Assembly: GCF_900188335.1 (NCBI RefSeq)
Contig: NZ_FZOY01000005.1
Span: forward strand, 62,001 to 126,000
From: Tropicimonas sediminicola
Lineage (GTDB): Bacteria; Pseudomonadota; Alphaproteobacteria; Rhodobacterales; Rhodobacteraceae
DNA length: 64,000 bases
Reading direction: 5' to 3'
Each line of letters opens with the position of its first letter. Position 1 is the stretch's first letter. A program made the translations under genes and the position numbers. Under the pieces are notes generated by a model. That model worked only from the letters and a program-made list of their open reading frames with translations. It was not told where the DNA came from and did not search any database. Positions 49,740 to 58,598 of this stretch are shown here, piece by piece.

Positions 49740-50720
49740 TCAGGCGTTGAGGTTCCGCGCAGATTCCGTGAGCGTCTCGTACTGGCCGCTGGGCCGGTAG
49801 CGCCACAGGTACTCCGGCAGCACCGCTTCCATCGAGGTCGGCGTGATTCCGAGTTCCGCGAACCCCCTGGCCCCGTCGCTCACCACGTTGTCGGTCGCGA
49901 GGTTCTTCACCTGGTCCAGCGTCAGAGGAGCACCGATGATGCCGAAGCTGAGCTTCTCGGCGACGCCAAAGGCCCGCGCCATCAACCTGGCCGGCCCGAA
50001 GCCCATGTCGTGGATCAGGCGGCGGCGGCGGATGATCCGCAGCATCATTTCCATCAACTCGCGGAAGCTGTCCACGTCCGGGCCGCCGAGCTCGTAGATC
50101 CCCGGCGCCGCCTGGCCGGTCGCGCCAAGCACCGCCGCCTGCGCCACGTCGTCCACGTAGACCGGTTGGAACCGGGTCTCCGCACCGACGATCGACAGCA
50201 CCGGGCCGAGCCGCGACATCGTGGCGAAACGGTTGAAGAACTCGTCCTCGGGCCCGAAGATGACCGACGGCCGCAGGATCACCGCATTCGGCATGTGCCG
50301 CAGCACCCCGGCCTCGCCTGCGGCCTTGGTCCGGGCGTAGTCGCTGTCTGACTCGGCCGAAGCGCCGATTGCCGAGATATGCACCATGTGCTCGATGCCT
50401 TCGGCCGCGGCCAGACGGGCGATCCGCTCCGGCCCTTCGGCCTGAAGCGCCTCGAACGTGTTCTTGCCGTGCTCGGCCAGCACGCCCACGCAGTTGATTA
50501 CCGCGTCCGCCCCGTGCATTGCGGCCTTCACCGATTCCTCGTGGCGCAGGTTGCAGGGAACGGGCTCGACCTGGCCGACCTCGCCGTAGGTCCGAACGAA
50601 GAGCGCCTCGTCTGGCTCCCGCGTGGCCACCCGCACCCGCCAGCCAAGCTTGGCCATGCGACGCGTGATGTAGCGTCCGACAAACCCGGAGCCGCCATAG
50701 ATCGTGACGAGCCTGGACAT
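49740..50720 (-). CDS. NDUFA9-like NAD(P)H-binding protein (atypical SDR)
   Basis: A 326-residue Rossmann protein resembling the complex I accessory subunit NDUFA9. It opens MSRLVTIYGGSGFVGRYI with the GGSGFVG nucleotide loop, followed by VINCVGVLAEHGKNTF, HISAIGASAESDSDYARTKA (YxxxK, probably intact) and ILRPSVIFGPEDEFFNRFA. In alphaproteobacteria this gene commonly lies beside uppP. Whether it binds complex I here cannot be told from sequence. GGAGGG precedes the ATG at 50720. Confidence 0.85.
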   Translation of the reverse strand: MSRLVTIYGGSGFVGRYITRRMAKLGWRVRVATREPDEALFVRTYGEVGQVEPVPCNLRHEESVKAAMHGADAVINCVGVLAEHGKNTFEALQAEGPERIARLAAAEGIEHMVHISAIGASAESDSDYARTKAAGEAGVLRHMPNAVILRPSVIFGPEDEFFNRFATMSRLGPVLSIVGAETRFQPVYVDDVAQAAVLGATGQAAPGIYELGGPDVDSFRELMEMMLRIIRRRRLIHDMGFGPARLMARAFGVAEKLSFGIIGAPLTLDQVKNLATDNVVSDGARGFAELGITPTSMEAVLPEYLWRYRPSGQYETLTESARNLNA

Positions 50721-50847
50721 GGAAATACCCTCCGTACGGTGCCTTGGCATGGAGATAGCGCCCGCCGTATCGCGGAACAAGCCGCGATTGCACAGGGGGC
50801 GCCCGAGGGTGCTGATCGAGATTGGGAAAAAATCGTCAGAATGGCCG

Positions 50848-50874
50848 TTGACACCCCCTCGGGCCGGATATAAT
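50848..50874 (+). promoter_or_regulatory. Promoter of tRNA-Leu
   Basis: A perfect -35 hexamer TTGACA (50848-50853) and a perfect -10 hexamer TATAAT (50869-50874) are separated by only 15 bases. Transcription would begin near 50881, about 13 bases before the mature tRNA. The spacer is shorter than the usual 16-18. Confidence 0.7.
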
Positions 50875-50893
50875 CACCGCGCTCACGACACCT

Positions 50894-50980
50894 GCCCAGG
50901 TGGCGGAATTGGTAGACGCGCTAGCTTCAGGTGCTAGTGTCCGTATGGACGTGGAGGTTCGAGTCCTCTCCTGGGCACCA
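50894..50980 (+). tRNA. tRNA-Leu(CAG)
   Basis: An 87-base tRNA with encoded CCA. The acceptor stem pairs GCCCAGG with CCTGGGC; the anticodon loop TTCAGGT within the CTAGC/GCTAG stem gives anticodon CAG, reading CUG leucine codons, the commonest leucine codon in this GC-rich genome. A long variable arm (around GTCCGTATGGAC) and the T-arm GTTCGAGTC identify a class II leucine tRNA. A short T-run (AGTCTTTTCCC) follows. Confidence 0.96.
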
Positions 50981-51170
50981 AGTCTTTTCCCGCAAATGAT
51001 GCACCGTACCAGCCTTCGTCAGGGACGAAGCGATCTGCGCAGCGTACGGGCGAACTGCGATTTCCGGCGAACCCGAGCCAAATCCGGCGTTCCGCATTTC
51101 GTGCGCCGCCCCCGCTGGCAAAAACCTGCGGGGTGTGTCAGGTGGGCCGTGCGTTTCACGGGAGACAGCC

Positions 51171-52058
51171 ATGGATTTTCGCGCGCTTGGCATGGGGTTG
51201 GCCTTTGCCTTCATGTGGTCGTCGGCCTTCACCTCTGCCCGGATCATCGTGGCTCATGCGCCGCCGCTGGGCATCTCTGCGCTGCGATTTCTGATCGCAG
51301 GCGTGATCGCGGTGACCATCGCGCGGGCCCTGGGGCAGTCCTGGCGGCTGACCACCAGCCAGGCGCGGCTGACGGTGATTTTCGGGGTCTGCCAGAACGC
51401 GCTGTACCTCGGGCTGTTCTTCGTGGCGATGCAGACGATCGAGGCCTCGCTCGCGGCGATCATCGCCTCGACCATGCCCCTGCTGGTTGCGCTGGCGGGA
51501 TGGGCGATTTTCGGCGAGCGGGTGCGGCCGCTGGGCGTCGCCGGGCTGGTGGCGGGTTTTGCGGGCGTGGCGATCATCATGGGCAGCCGGTTGCAGGGCG
51601 GCGGCGTGGACATGCTGGGGCTGGGGCTCTGCGTTATCGGCGTGCTGGCGCTGACCTTTGCCACGCTGGCTGTACGGGGTGCGTCCTCGGGCGGCAACGT
51701 GCTGATGATCGTGGGGCTGCAGATGCTGGTGGGGTCGGCGGTCCTGGCCCCGGCCTCGCTGCTGCTGGAGGAGTGGCGGATCGACTGGTCGACGAGCTTC
51801 GTGCTGGCCTTCGCCTATACCGTGATCGTGCCGGGGCTGATCGCGACGCTGGTCTGGTTCCTGCTGGTGCGGCGGATCGGGGCGGTGAAGGCCGCTACCT
51901 ATCACTTCCTGAACCCGTTCTTCGGGGTCGCGGTGGCGGCCGTGTTGCTGGGCGAGCGGCTCGGCGCCTGGGACGTCGTGGGCGTGCTGGTGATCATGGC
52001 GGGGATCCTGGCGGTGCAGCTGTCGCGCCAGCCTGTCACAAATCCCACGCGGACGTGA
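51171..52058 (+). CDS. EamA/DMT family transporter
   Basis: A 295-residue ten-helix inner-membrane protein made of two EamA repeats. The first repeat is seen in FMWSSAFTSARIIVAHAPPL and SLAAIIASTMPLLVALAGWAIFGERV, the second in FTVIVPGL-like and KAATYHFLNPFFGVAVAAVLLGERL segments. These proteins usually export amino acids, metabolites or drugs; the substrate cannot be inferred. The start at 51171 follows GGGAGACAGCC; the twelve in-frame codons upstream lack a ribosome site. No obvious partner gene. Confidence 0.88.
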   Translation: MDFRALGMGLAFAFMWSSAFTSARIIVAHAPPLGISALRFLIAGVIAVTIARALGQSWRLTTSQARLTVIFGVCQNALYLGLFFVAMQTIEASLAAIIASTMPLLVALAGWAIFGERVRPLGVAGLVAGFAGVAIIMGSRLQGGGVDMLGLGLCVIGVLALTFATLAVRGASSGGNVLMIVGLQMLVGSAVLAPASLLLEEWRIDWSTSFVLAFAYTVIVPGLIATLVWFLLVRRIGAVKAATYHFLNPFFGVAVAAVLLGERLGAWDVVGVLVIMAGILAVQLSRQPVTNPTRT

Positions 52059-52115
52059 CGCCGGCGCGGGCTTTCGTGACATGACAGGGCGCGCGGAGCG
52101 GGGCAGATTTCACCC

Positions 52116-52829
52116 ATGGAAATTCTGCTTGGATATGGCGCGGGGCTGCTGACCCTGATCAACCCCTGCGTGCTGCCGATCCTGCCGATCGTGCTTGCCA
52201 CGGCGATGCAGGCGAGCCGCTGGGGGCCGGCGGTGCTGGCCGCGGGCATGAGCCTGTCCTTCGTCGTGCTGGGCCTCGGCGTCGCCACCGTGGGGCAGAG
52301 CCTCGGGCTTGACGAACAGATCGTGGGGCAGGCGGCGGCGGTGATGATGATCCTGTTCGGGATGGTCCTGCTGGTGCCGCGCTTTTCGGAGAGCTTCGCG
52401 ACGGCCACCGCGGGCGTGGCCGGCAGCGCCGATGCGCGGATGGAAGATCTCGACCGGTCGGGGCTGCAGGGGCAGTTCCTGGGCGGGATGCTTCTCGGCG
52501 CCGTCTGGAGCCCTTGCGTTGGGCCGACGCTCGGCGCCGCGATCTCGCTGGCGTTTTCCGGGGAGAGCCTCGGGCGGGCGGGGGCGATCATGATCGCTTT
52601 CGCCGCGGGGGTCTCCACCGTGATCCTGGCGCTCGGTTACGGCGCGCGCTCGGTGATCCGCCGCCGTCAGGACTGGATGCGCAGCATCGCCGGCCGGGCC
52701 CGTCCGATTCTCGGCGTGGTCTTCGTCGCCGTCGGGGTCGCGATCCTCTTCAAGCTGCACTACCGGATCGAGGCCTGGCTGATCCAGGTGCTGCCGATCT
52801 GGTTGCAGGATCTTTCGGTCGCCCTTTGA
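52116..52829 (+). CDS. CcdA-family thiol-disulfide membrane transporter
   Basis: A 237-residue polytopic protein with six helices. The two redox cysteines lie in LINPCVLPILPIVL (helix 1) and AVWSPCVGPTLGAA (helix 4), the pattern of CcdA/DsbD-type transporters, which move reducing equivalents from cytoplasmic thioredoxin to the periplasm. The next gene, 15 bases on, encodes an exported thioredoxin, a natural recipient. Cytochrome c maturation or sulfur-oxidation (SoxV/SoxW-like) roles are both possible; no other genes for either are near. Confidence 0.88.
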   Translation: MEILLGYGAGLLTLINPCVLPILPIVLATAMQASRWGPAVLAAGMSLSFVVLGLGVATVGQSLGLDEQIVGQAAAVMMILFGMVLLVPRFSESFATATAGVAGSADARMEDLDRSGLQGQFLGGMLLGAVWSPCVGPTLGAAISLAFSGESLGRAGAIMIAFAAGVSTVILALGYGARSVIRRRQDWMRSIAGRARPILGVVFVAVGVAILFKLHYRIEAWLIQVLPIWLQDLSVAL

Positions 52830-52844
52830 GAACAGGAGTTTGAC

Positions 52845-53264
52845 ATGGACCGTCGTCGTTTTCTTGCCCTCTCCGCCGCCACGGCCGCGGCGCTGCCCCT
52901 TGCCCGGGCCGCGCAGGCCGCGCCGCTGGAGTACAAACCGGGGCTGGTCGAGGAACGTCTGAAGGCCGGGGAGACCGTCTTCCTCGACTTCAAGGCCAGC
53001 TGGTGCACGACCTGCGCCGCGCAGGAGCGGGTGCTGGACGCGCTCAAGGCCGGCAACCCGGCCTACGAGCAGGCGATCACCTTCATCAACGTGGACTGGG
53101 ACGCCTATGGCAAGTCGGACCTCGCGAAATCGCTGAAGATCCCGCGCCGGTCGACGCTGGTCGTGCTGAAGGGCAACAAGGAGCTGGGCCGGATCGTGGC
53201 CGACACCTCCAAGGGCGCGATCCAGGGGCTGATGGATACCGCGCTGGCCGCCGCCACGGCCTAG
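52845..53264 (+). CDS. Exported thioredoxin-family protein with Tat-type signal
   Basis: A 139-residue periplasmic thioredoxin. The N-terminus MDRRRFLALSAATAAALPLA has a twin-arginine motif (RRRFLAL) and a cleavage site near ARAAQA. The active site is FKASWCTTCAAQ (CxxC), followed by FINVDWDAYGKSDLAKSLKI with a cis-proline region IPRRSTLVV. It probably receives electrons from the CcdA-like protein encoded immediately upstream. Its TAG stop overlaps, in CTAG, the stop codon of the convergent GST gene. Confidence 0.87.
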   Translation: MDRRRFLALSAATAAALPLARAAQAAPLEYKPGLVEERLKAGETVFLDFKASWCTTCAAQERVLDALKAGNPAYEQAITFINVDWDAYGKSDLAKSLKIPRRSTLVVLKGNKELGRIVADTSKGAIQGLMDTALAAATA

Positions 53265-53878
53265 CCCGCAGCGGCTTCCATGATCTTCTGTTCATAGGCG
53301 GCGGTGCGCGCCACTGCCGGCCGCGCCGCGCAACGATTCACCCAGTCCCGGACCTTGGGGTCATCGGGGATCGCGTCTGGCATCCAGGCGAAGGTCGAGC
53401 CGACCAGCAGGTCGGCTGCGGAGTAGCGCTCGCCGAGCAGCCAGGGCGCATCGGCAAGCGCGGTGCAGAGCCGTTCGGCCATCTCGTCGTAGCCGCGGAA
53501 GGTGTTGGCGAGGCCGGGGTGGTCGATCCCGAACATGTGGAAATGCATCACCGGCTCCATGACGCCGCCGTACCAGGCAAGCCAGGAGAGGTAGCTGCCG
53601 CGGCCCGGCTGGCCGGGGAGCGGGCCGAGGCCGGCCTCGGGGAAGAGGTCGGTCAGGTAGAGGAAGATCGCCGGGCTTTCGCGGATCACCTCGCCATCGT
53701 GGACCAGCGTCGGAACCTTGCCCTCGGGGTGGGGATTGCTCGGGTCGCGCCCGCCGGAGCCGTCGCGGCGCGGGATCTGCACGGTCTTGACTGCGACCTT
53801 GTCGAGCGCGCCGAGTTCGTCGACGAGCTGGTAGGCGCGCGTCGCGCGGGATTGGGGGGCATGATAAAGCGTCAGCAT
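53261..53878 (-). CDS. Glutathione S-transferase family protein
   Basis: A 205-residue GST with an N-terminal thioredoxin-like domain (MLTLYHAPQSRATRAYQLVD, then GKVPTLVHDGEVIRESPAIF with the ES dipeptide that binds glutathione) and a helical C-terminal domain containing LGERYSAADLLVGSTF, the N-capping/hydrophobic-staple region. The serine in HAPQSRA may be catalytic. Such enzymes conjugate or reduce electrophilic compounds. It ends in a stop codon shared through CTAG with the convergent thioredoxin gene. Confidence 0.88.
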   Translation of the reverse strand: MLTLYHAPQSRATRAYQLVDELGALDKVAVKTVQIPRRDGSGGRDPSNPHPEGKVPTLVHDGEVIRESPAIFLYLTDLFPEAGLGPLPGQPGRGSYLSWLAWYGGVMEPVMHFHMFGIDHPGLANTFRGYDEMAERLCTALADAPWLLGERYSAADLLVGSTFAWMPDAIPDDPKVRDWVNRCAARPAVARTAAYEQKIMEAAAG

Positions 53879-53947
53879 GGGGATGGTCTCCTTGTTGCGA
53901 AGAGCCTAGCCGATCGCGCGAGTCGTCCGAAGGGGGCGGCTAGATGG

Positions 53948-53971
53948 CTCCTGACAACCTTGTGTCAGGAG
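53948..53971. terminator. Perfect hairpin upstream of the GST gene
   Basis: CTCCTGACA (53948-53956) pairs with TGTCAGGAG (53963-53971) around ACCTTG, giving a 9-base-pair perfect stem. It lies in the 190-base gap between the GST start and the stop of the frameshifted membrane-protein gene, whose transcript it could end. No U-tract. The rest of the gap shows no gene. Confidence 0.5.
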
Positions 53972-54068
53972 ACTGTGCCGTGTGGCTTCGGGCGGATGGA
54001 GGCTGTCTGCCCGCGGCGCGACGGGGTCGCGCTCCCCCGAGGATATCCGGCCACAGGCGATGGGGTGG

Positions 54069-55231
54069 TCAGGGCTGCGGGGCGGTCATGTCGGCCCAAA
54101 GGCGATTGATATGGGCCGACCAGTCGCGGGCGCGCATGTAGGTTGAGCCATCGCGGTATCTGGGCAGCTTGAGCCAGGCCACGACACCGGGGGCCACAGG
54201 CTGGGCGAGGCCGCACCAGCCGTCGCTGCCGCCAAAGCGGTGGTCGCAGGAGTAACGCACCGGGTTGCCCTCGCCGTCAAATCCGACAGGGGGCCACGGC
54301 GCAGGCCGGAGATCTTCACGTTGCGTGTCGGAACAGCTTCTCGGTTCGATGTAGACGTACACGGTTCTGGTGGGTGTCTCGGTGCACCAGATTCGGGATG
54401 CCTGATCGGGGCGCCTGTCGCACCACGCCGCCCGGGCGGTCGGCGAAACACATCCGGAGTAGGGAAGGTCGCGGCGATCCGGATTTCGGTGAATCGCAGG
54501 GGCGGCAGCGCATGCGGATCGCTGTGGAGGAGGTCGCCGGGGTTTCTCCATGGGGCTGAAAAGCACTCTTCGGACGGCGCGAGGTCGTCGCAGGCAAAGC
54601 GGAAAGAGACTTGCGGCGACGCGGGGACATGGATCGGTGTGCTGCCGAAGGTTCCGTGAAAGGTCTGCATCGGGATGGCGGCGAGAAAGGCGGCCTTGAC
54701 GGCTTGATCGGCGGCGCGATCTGCCTCGCGTTTTTCTTCCCGTGCCTCGGCCTTTGCTCGCCCCGCCTGATATTGCTGGCGGAGGTGAATGGCCACGGCA
54801 CCATCTGCGGCAAGTATCAGGACGGCGAGAGCGAGGCCGAGGGTGGGCGAACGTTCGTCATGAATGGCGCGGAGCCAGTTGCCGAGGTGGATCGACAGTT
54901 GGCAGAAGCCGACAAGAGCGAGGGGGACCAACAGGACGCTGGAGAGCCCGAGCACGGCCAGAAGCGGGTTGTTGTTGGAGTAGACCCCGAAAAACATGCC
55001 ACCGATGGCGAGCAAGAATGGCGCAGCGAGGCCAGCGACGAGACTGCCCTTCCAGAGTACCACAACGATGGTCAGGACGAGATAGGGCAGCGCGATCCAC
55101 CGTCCGGTGCGCCAGATCATAGTGCCGCGCGCGGGCCGCATCAGTGCACCCGCGACGAGGCAGGCGGCGAAGAGCAAGGTGAAGAAATGTGAGGGGCCAC
55201 GGCTGTGTGAGCTGCCGTTGCACGGTGCCAT
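54069..55231 (-). pseudogene. Hypothetical membrane protein, apparent frameshift
   Basis: Two overlapping minus-strand frames look like one gene. The first ~255 codons from 55231 encode a leading hydrophobic helix (FFTLLFAACLVAGALM), three or four more helices (LPYLVLTIVVVLW, APFLLAIGGMFFGVYS, VLLVPLALVGFCQLSI), a coiled-coil-like AREEKREADRAADQAVKAA segment, and FRFACDDLAPSEECF. At about 54460-54470 the sensible frame shifts: downstream the intact reading (CVSPTARAAWCDRRPDQ, VRYSCDHRFGGSDGWCG, RDWSAHINRLWADM) continues in another frame to a stop at 54069. One missing base in a GGG/CCC run would explain this. It could be a real pseudogene or a sequencing error. The family is not recognised. 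Confidence 0.6.
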
Positions 55232-55277
55232 GAAACCCGACTGGGACGCAGTCGGTGCGATGTCGCGGTGTTTTAGC

Positions 55278-56381
55278 TCAGCCGATCCTGCCGGGGAGGG
55301 TTTCGCCCACCTGGCCGCGGTGCAGAAGCAGGTGGTCGAGCAGGACGCAGGCCATCATCGCCTCGCCGACCGGGACGGCGCGGATGCCGACGCAGGGGTC
55401 GTGGCGGCCCTTGGTCACGATGGTGGTGTCCTCGCCCGATCTGGAGATGGTCTTGCGCGGGGTGAGGATGGAGGAGGTCGGCTTGACGGCGAAGCGGACG
55501 ACGATGTCCTGCCCGGTGGAGATGCCGCCGAGGATGCCGCCGGCATGGTTGGAGCTGTAGACCGGACCGTCCGGCCCCATGGCGATCTCGTCGGCATTGG
55601 CCTCGCCGGTCAGCATGGCGGCGGCCATGCCTTCGCCGATCTCCACGCCCTTGACCGCGTTGATCGACATGCATGCGGCGGCGAGGTCGGTGTCGAGCTT
55701 GCCGTAGACCGGGGCGCCGAGGCCCACGGGCACGCCCGAGGCGCGCAGCTCGATCATGGCGCCGACGGAGGAGCCGGCCTTGCGGATCCCGTCGAGATAG
55801 CTCGACCAGTCCTCCACCGCGCCCGCATCGGGCAGGAAGAACGGGTTGTTGGCGATCTCTTCGAGGTCGAAGCGGCTGCGGTCGATGGTCTGCGTTCCCA
55901 TCTGGACCATGTAGCCCGCGATCCTGAGGTCGGGGGCCAGCGTGGCGAGCGCGGCGCGGGCGATGCCGCCGGCGGCGACGCGGGCGGCCGTCTCGCGGGC
56001 CGAGGAGCGCCCGCCGCCGCGGTAGTCGCGGACGCCGTATTTCTGCCAATAGGTGATGTCGGCGTGGCCGGGGCGGAACTTCTCGGCGATGTCGCCGTAA
56101 TCCTTCGACCGCTGGTCGGTGTTGCGGATCATCAGCTGGATCGGGGTGCCGGTGGTCACGCCCTCGAAGGTGCCGGAGAGGATCTCGACCTCGTCGGCCT
56201 CGCGTCGCTGGGTGGTGAAGCGGGAGGTGCCGGGCTTGCGCTGGTCGAGCCAGACCTGCAGCGCCTCGGCCGAGACCGGCACGCCCGGCGGGCAGCCGTC
56301 GACAGTGGCGCCGAGCGCGGGGCCGTGGCTTTCGCCCCAGGTGGTGACGCGAAACAGGTGACCGAAGGTGTTGAGGCTCAT
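55278..56381 (-). CDS. aroC: Chorismate synthase
   Basis: A 367-residue FMN-dependent lyase forming chorismate from EPSP, the last step of the shikimate pathway. All signatures are present: [18 protein letters not shown], the second motif around [20 protein letters not shown], and [21 protein letters not shown] start at the ATG at 56381 ([10 protein letters not shown]), which has AAGGGAATGCGC before it; the ATG two codons upstream lies directly against that ribosome site. It appears to be monocistronic. Confidence 0.96.
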   Translation of the reverse strand: MSLNTFGHLFRVTTWGESHGPALGATVDGCPPGVPVSAEALQVWLDQRKPGTSRFTTQRREADEVEILSGTFEGVTTGTPIQLMIRNTDQRSKDYGDIAEKFRPGHADITYWQKYGVRDYRGGGRSSARETAARVAAGGIARAALATLAPDLRIAGYMVQMGTQTIDRSRFDLEEIANNPFFLPDAGAVEDWSSYLDGIRKAGSSVGAMIELRASGVPVGLGAPVYGKLDTDLAAACMSINAVKGVEIGEGMAAAMLTGEANADEIAMGPDGPVYSSNHAGGILGGISTGQDIVVRFAVKPTSSILTPRKTISRSGEDTTIVTKGRHDPCVGIRAVPVGEAMMACVLLDHLLLHRGQVGETLPGRIG

Positions 56382-56462
56382 GCGCATTCCCTTTCCGACG
56401 TGGGTAGCGATTAGCCGTTGGGGCGCGGAAAGCCAAGCGCAGGCTGGGGCGCTGCGCGAAGG

Positions 56463-56483
56463 CCCGGGGGCGTTGCCCCCGGG
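56463..56483. terminator. Hairpin element after the MFS gene
   Basis: CCCGGGGGC (56463-56471) pairs with GCCCCCGGG (56475-56483) around a GTT loop. It is followed by TCTCCGGGATATCTGGG and lies between the MFS stop and the aroC start. It resembles the fzlA/queG element in being a GC hairpin next to a GATAT-type AT patch, and probably ends the MFS transcript. Confidence 0.6.
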
Positions 56484-56501
56484 TCTCCGGGATATCTGGG
56501 G

Positions 56502-57722
56502 TCAGGCGCCTTCAGGTCGAGCCTGGCCCAGCGGGAGCCGTTGCGTGCCGGCAAGGGACAGCAGGGCCGCCAGAAGCGCGGGAAGCAGCAGGCCGAGGGT
56601 CATCGGCAGCGGCGTCGCAGAGCCGCCGAGCGCCACGCAGGACGAGACGGTGAAGGCGATGCCGAACTGGATCGCGCCCAGAAGGGCAGAGCCCATGCCC
56701 GCGCCGCCCTTCGCCGAGGCCATGGTGATCGCCATCGCGTTGGCGGAGAGCAGACCCACCATGCCGATGGCCAGCCACAGGGGGATGACGAAGAGCCAGA
56801 GCGTCTGGGTGCCGGAGATCAGCGCCAGGGCGAGCGTTACGAGGACCTGCACCGGCAGGCCGCGGCTCAGGATCTCGGCCGGAGTGAAGCGGTTGAGCAG
56901 CCAGCTGTTGATACGCCCGAAGAGGACAAGAGCGGCGGCGACGCATGCGAAAACCAGCCCGTAATGGAGTGGGCTCAGGCCGAAGACGCCCTGGAACACG
57001 CCCGAGGACCCGGTGATGAAGGCGAACATGCCACCCTGCACGAGGCCCGCGATCAGTGCCGGGACGAGGAAGGCACGGCGCGACAACAGGGTCCTGGCCG
57101 TCCCGATACCGCTTTGGAACGGGCGGCTGGCGCGATTGGCGGCCGGTAGGGTTTCCGGCAGGACCAGAAGCGACAGCGGCAGGGCAATGGCGCCCACCAG
57201 CGCCATGGTGACGAAGATCGAGCGCCACCCGAAGGCCTCGAGCAGCAGGCTTCCCAGGGTCGGCGAGACGATCGGGCCGATGGTCAGCAGCATGACCAGC
57301 ACGGTCATCACCTTTGCGGCGCGCTGTCCCTGGTAGAGGTCCGTCACCATCGCGCGGCCGACGACCATCCCGGCGCTGGCGCCCATCGCCTGGATCAGGC
57401 GCAGGGTGTTGAAGAACGTGATGTCGTCCACCAGCGGGAGGGCGATCGAGGTCGCGGTGAAGACTGCGGTTCCCACCAGCAGCGGCAGCTTGCGGCCGAG
57501 GCTGTCGATCAGCGGGCCGAGCACGAGCTGGCCGACGCAGAGGCCGAGGAAGAACAGCGAGAGCGACAGTTCGGCGGCCGAGTGGGAGGCGTTCATCGCC
57601 CTGGCCAGATCGCCCATGGCGGCGAGGTACATGTCGGTTGCAAGGGGCGGGAAGATCGAGAGTATGCCGAGCACGGCGGTGATCGCGGCGGCGTGCTTCG
57701 GGCCGATGGAGCTAGGGTGCAT
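56502..57722 (-). CDS. Bcr/CflA family multidrug efflux MFS transporter
   Basis: A 406-residue transporter with twelve predicted helices. Bcr/CflA hallmarks are FPPLATDMYLAAMGDLARAM near helix 1, the FFLGLCVGQLVLGPLIDSLG motif A region (GPLIDSLGRK), RLIQAMGASAGMVVGRAMVTD and PIVSPTLGSLLLE. Members expel drugs such as bicyclomycin, or sulfonamides, or dipeptides. The start at 57722 follows GCAGGATACGTC. A TetR regulator gene diverges from it across two short palindromes, a typical efflux control arrangement. Confidence 0.9.
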   Translation of the reverse strand: MHPSSIGPKHAAAITAVLGILSIFPPLATDMYLAAMGDLARAMNASHSAAELSLSLFFLGLCVGQLVLGPLIDSLGRKLPLLVGTAVFTATSIALPLVDDITFFNTLRLIQAMGASAGMVVGRAMVTDLYQGQRAAKVMTVLVMLLTIGPIVSPTLGSLLLEAFGWRSIFVTMALVGAIALPLSLLVLPETLPAANRASRPFQSGIGTARTLLSRRAFLVPALIAGLVQGGMFAFITGSSGVFQGVFGLSPLHYGLVFACVAAALVLFGRINSWLLNRFTPAEILSRGLPVQVLVTLALALISGTQTLWLFVIPLWLAIGMVGLLSANAMAITMASAKGGAGMGSALLGAIQFGIAFTVSSCVALGGSATPLPMTLGLLLPALLAALLSLAGTQRLPLGQARPEGA

Positions 57723-57859
57723 GACGTATCCTGCGGAGGGGGAGGAGCCCGGTTTCACACGGGCGAAAGAATTGTTAGACTCGAGTCCAGGATGACTTAG
57801 TGGACGCCAGTCCACAAAACAAGCTGCGGCCTGTGTGCAGGGAGTGAGAGGAGATGTGC
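57723..57859. promoter_or_regulatory. MFS/TetR divergent region with palindromes
   Basis: Two palindromes lie 13 bases apart: GACTCGAGTC (57778-57787) and TGGACGCCAGTCCA (57801-57814, 5-base arms with a 4-base centre). They share the ACTxxAGT/GGACxxxxGTCC flavour and are the best operator candidates for the adjacent TetR protein. A GAGGAG ribosome site for the TetR gene ends the region. Confidence 0.6.
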
Positions 57860-58438
57860 ATGGATGAGAGGACGAAGCCGGTCGGTCGGCCGCCGAACGC
57901 GGCCACCAGCGCGGCGTTGAAGGAGGCGGCGCTGAGGCTGATGCGGGAGTACGGCTACCGGAAGGTCTCGATCGCGGACATTGCAAGCGCGGCCGGCGTG
58001 GCGCGGCAGACGCTGTACAACCGCTGGAAGACCAAGGCCGACCTTGTGCTCGAGGCGGTGTTCGAGGAGACGGCGCTGGTTGCCGCCGAGCCGGATGCGG
58101 CGGGCGAGGAGAGTTGCCGCGTGCAGCTGGAGACGTTCCTGTCGAACGTGTTCCGCCATCTGGACCGCGACGGGGACGCCATGCGATCTCTGATCGCGGC
58201 GGCGCAGGAGGACGAGTCCTTTCAGGAGGAGTTCCGGACGCGGTTCATCCTGCCGCGGGAGGAGATGGTGACCGGCCTTCTGCGCCGGGCGCAGGAGCGC
58301 GGCGAGATCGGGCGGAACCGTGACCCCGAGTTCCTTTCGACGCTGATCCATGGCGCAATGTGGTATCGGATGCTGAACGGGCAGGTCGTGGATGCGGCCT
58401 TCGCCCATGACATCGTCGAGGAGGTCTTCCGGTCCTGA
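57860..58438 (+). CDS. TetR/AcrR family transcriptional regulator
   Basis: A 192-residue repressor. The helix-turn-helix is seen in REYGYRKVSIADIASAAGVARQTLYNRWKTKADLV (split here by residues ~30-65), the classic TetR pattern; the rest is the helical ligand-binding domain, with FLSNVFRHLDRDGDAM and a C-terminal MWYRMLNGQVVDAAF. I start at the ATG at 57860 because GAGGAG lies 7 bases before it; an ATG two codons upstream (57854) abuts that site. It faces the Bcr-type exporter, so it probably senses an exported drug. Confidence 0.9.
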   Translation: MDERTKPVGRPPNAATSAALKEAALRLMREYGYRKVSIADIASAAGVARQTLYNRWKTKADLVLEAVFEETALVAAEPDAAGEESCRVQLETFLSNVFRHLDRDGDAMRSLIAAAQEDESFQEEFRTRFILPREEMVTGLLRRAQERGEIGRNRDPEFLSTLIHGAMWYRMLNGQVVDAAFAHDIVEEVFRS

Positions 58439-58598
58439 GTGCTTCACGGGGTGGCCGGCCAGTTCGTCCATCAAAGGGCGAGTCCGGACGTCCGGAGGTC
58501 GACTTGCCGGCTGGTGCTCTATACCAAGTTCTCGCGGCGCCCCCGCGAGCCGCGGAACCGGGCCGAAAGAGCCGTCAGACAGCGCAGAGGGAACCAGT

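Noticed and set aside
54316-54813. A third-frame minus-strand ORF in the frameshifted gene
   Set aside because: Its sequence (basic, serine/proline-rich) looks like an out-of-frame translation; the two other frames together give a sensible protein.
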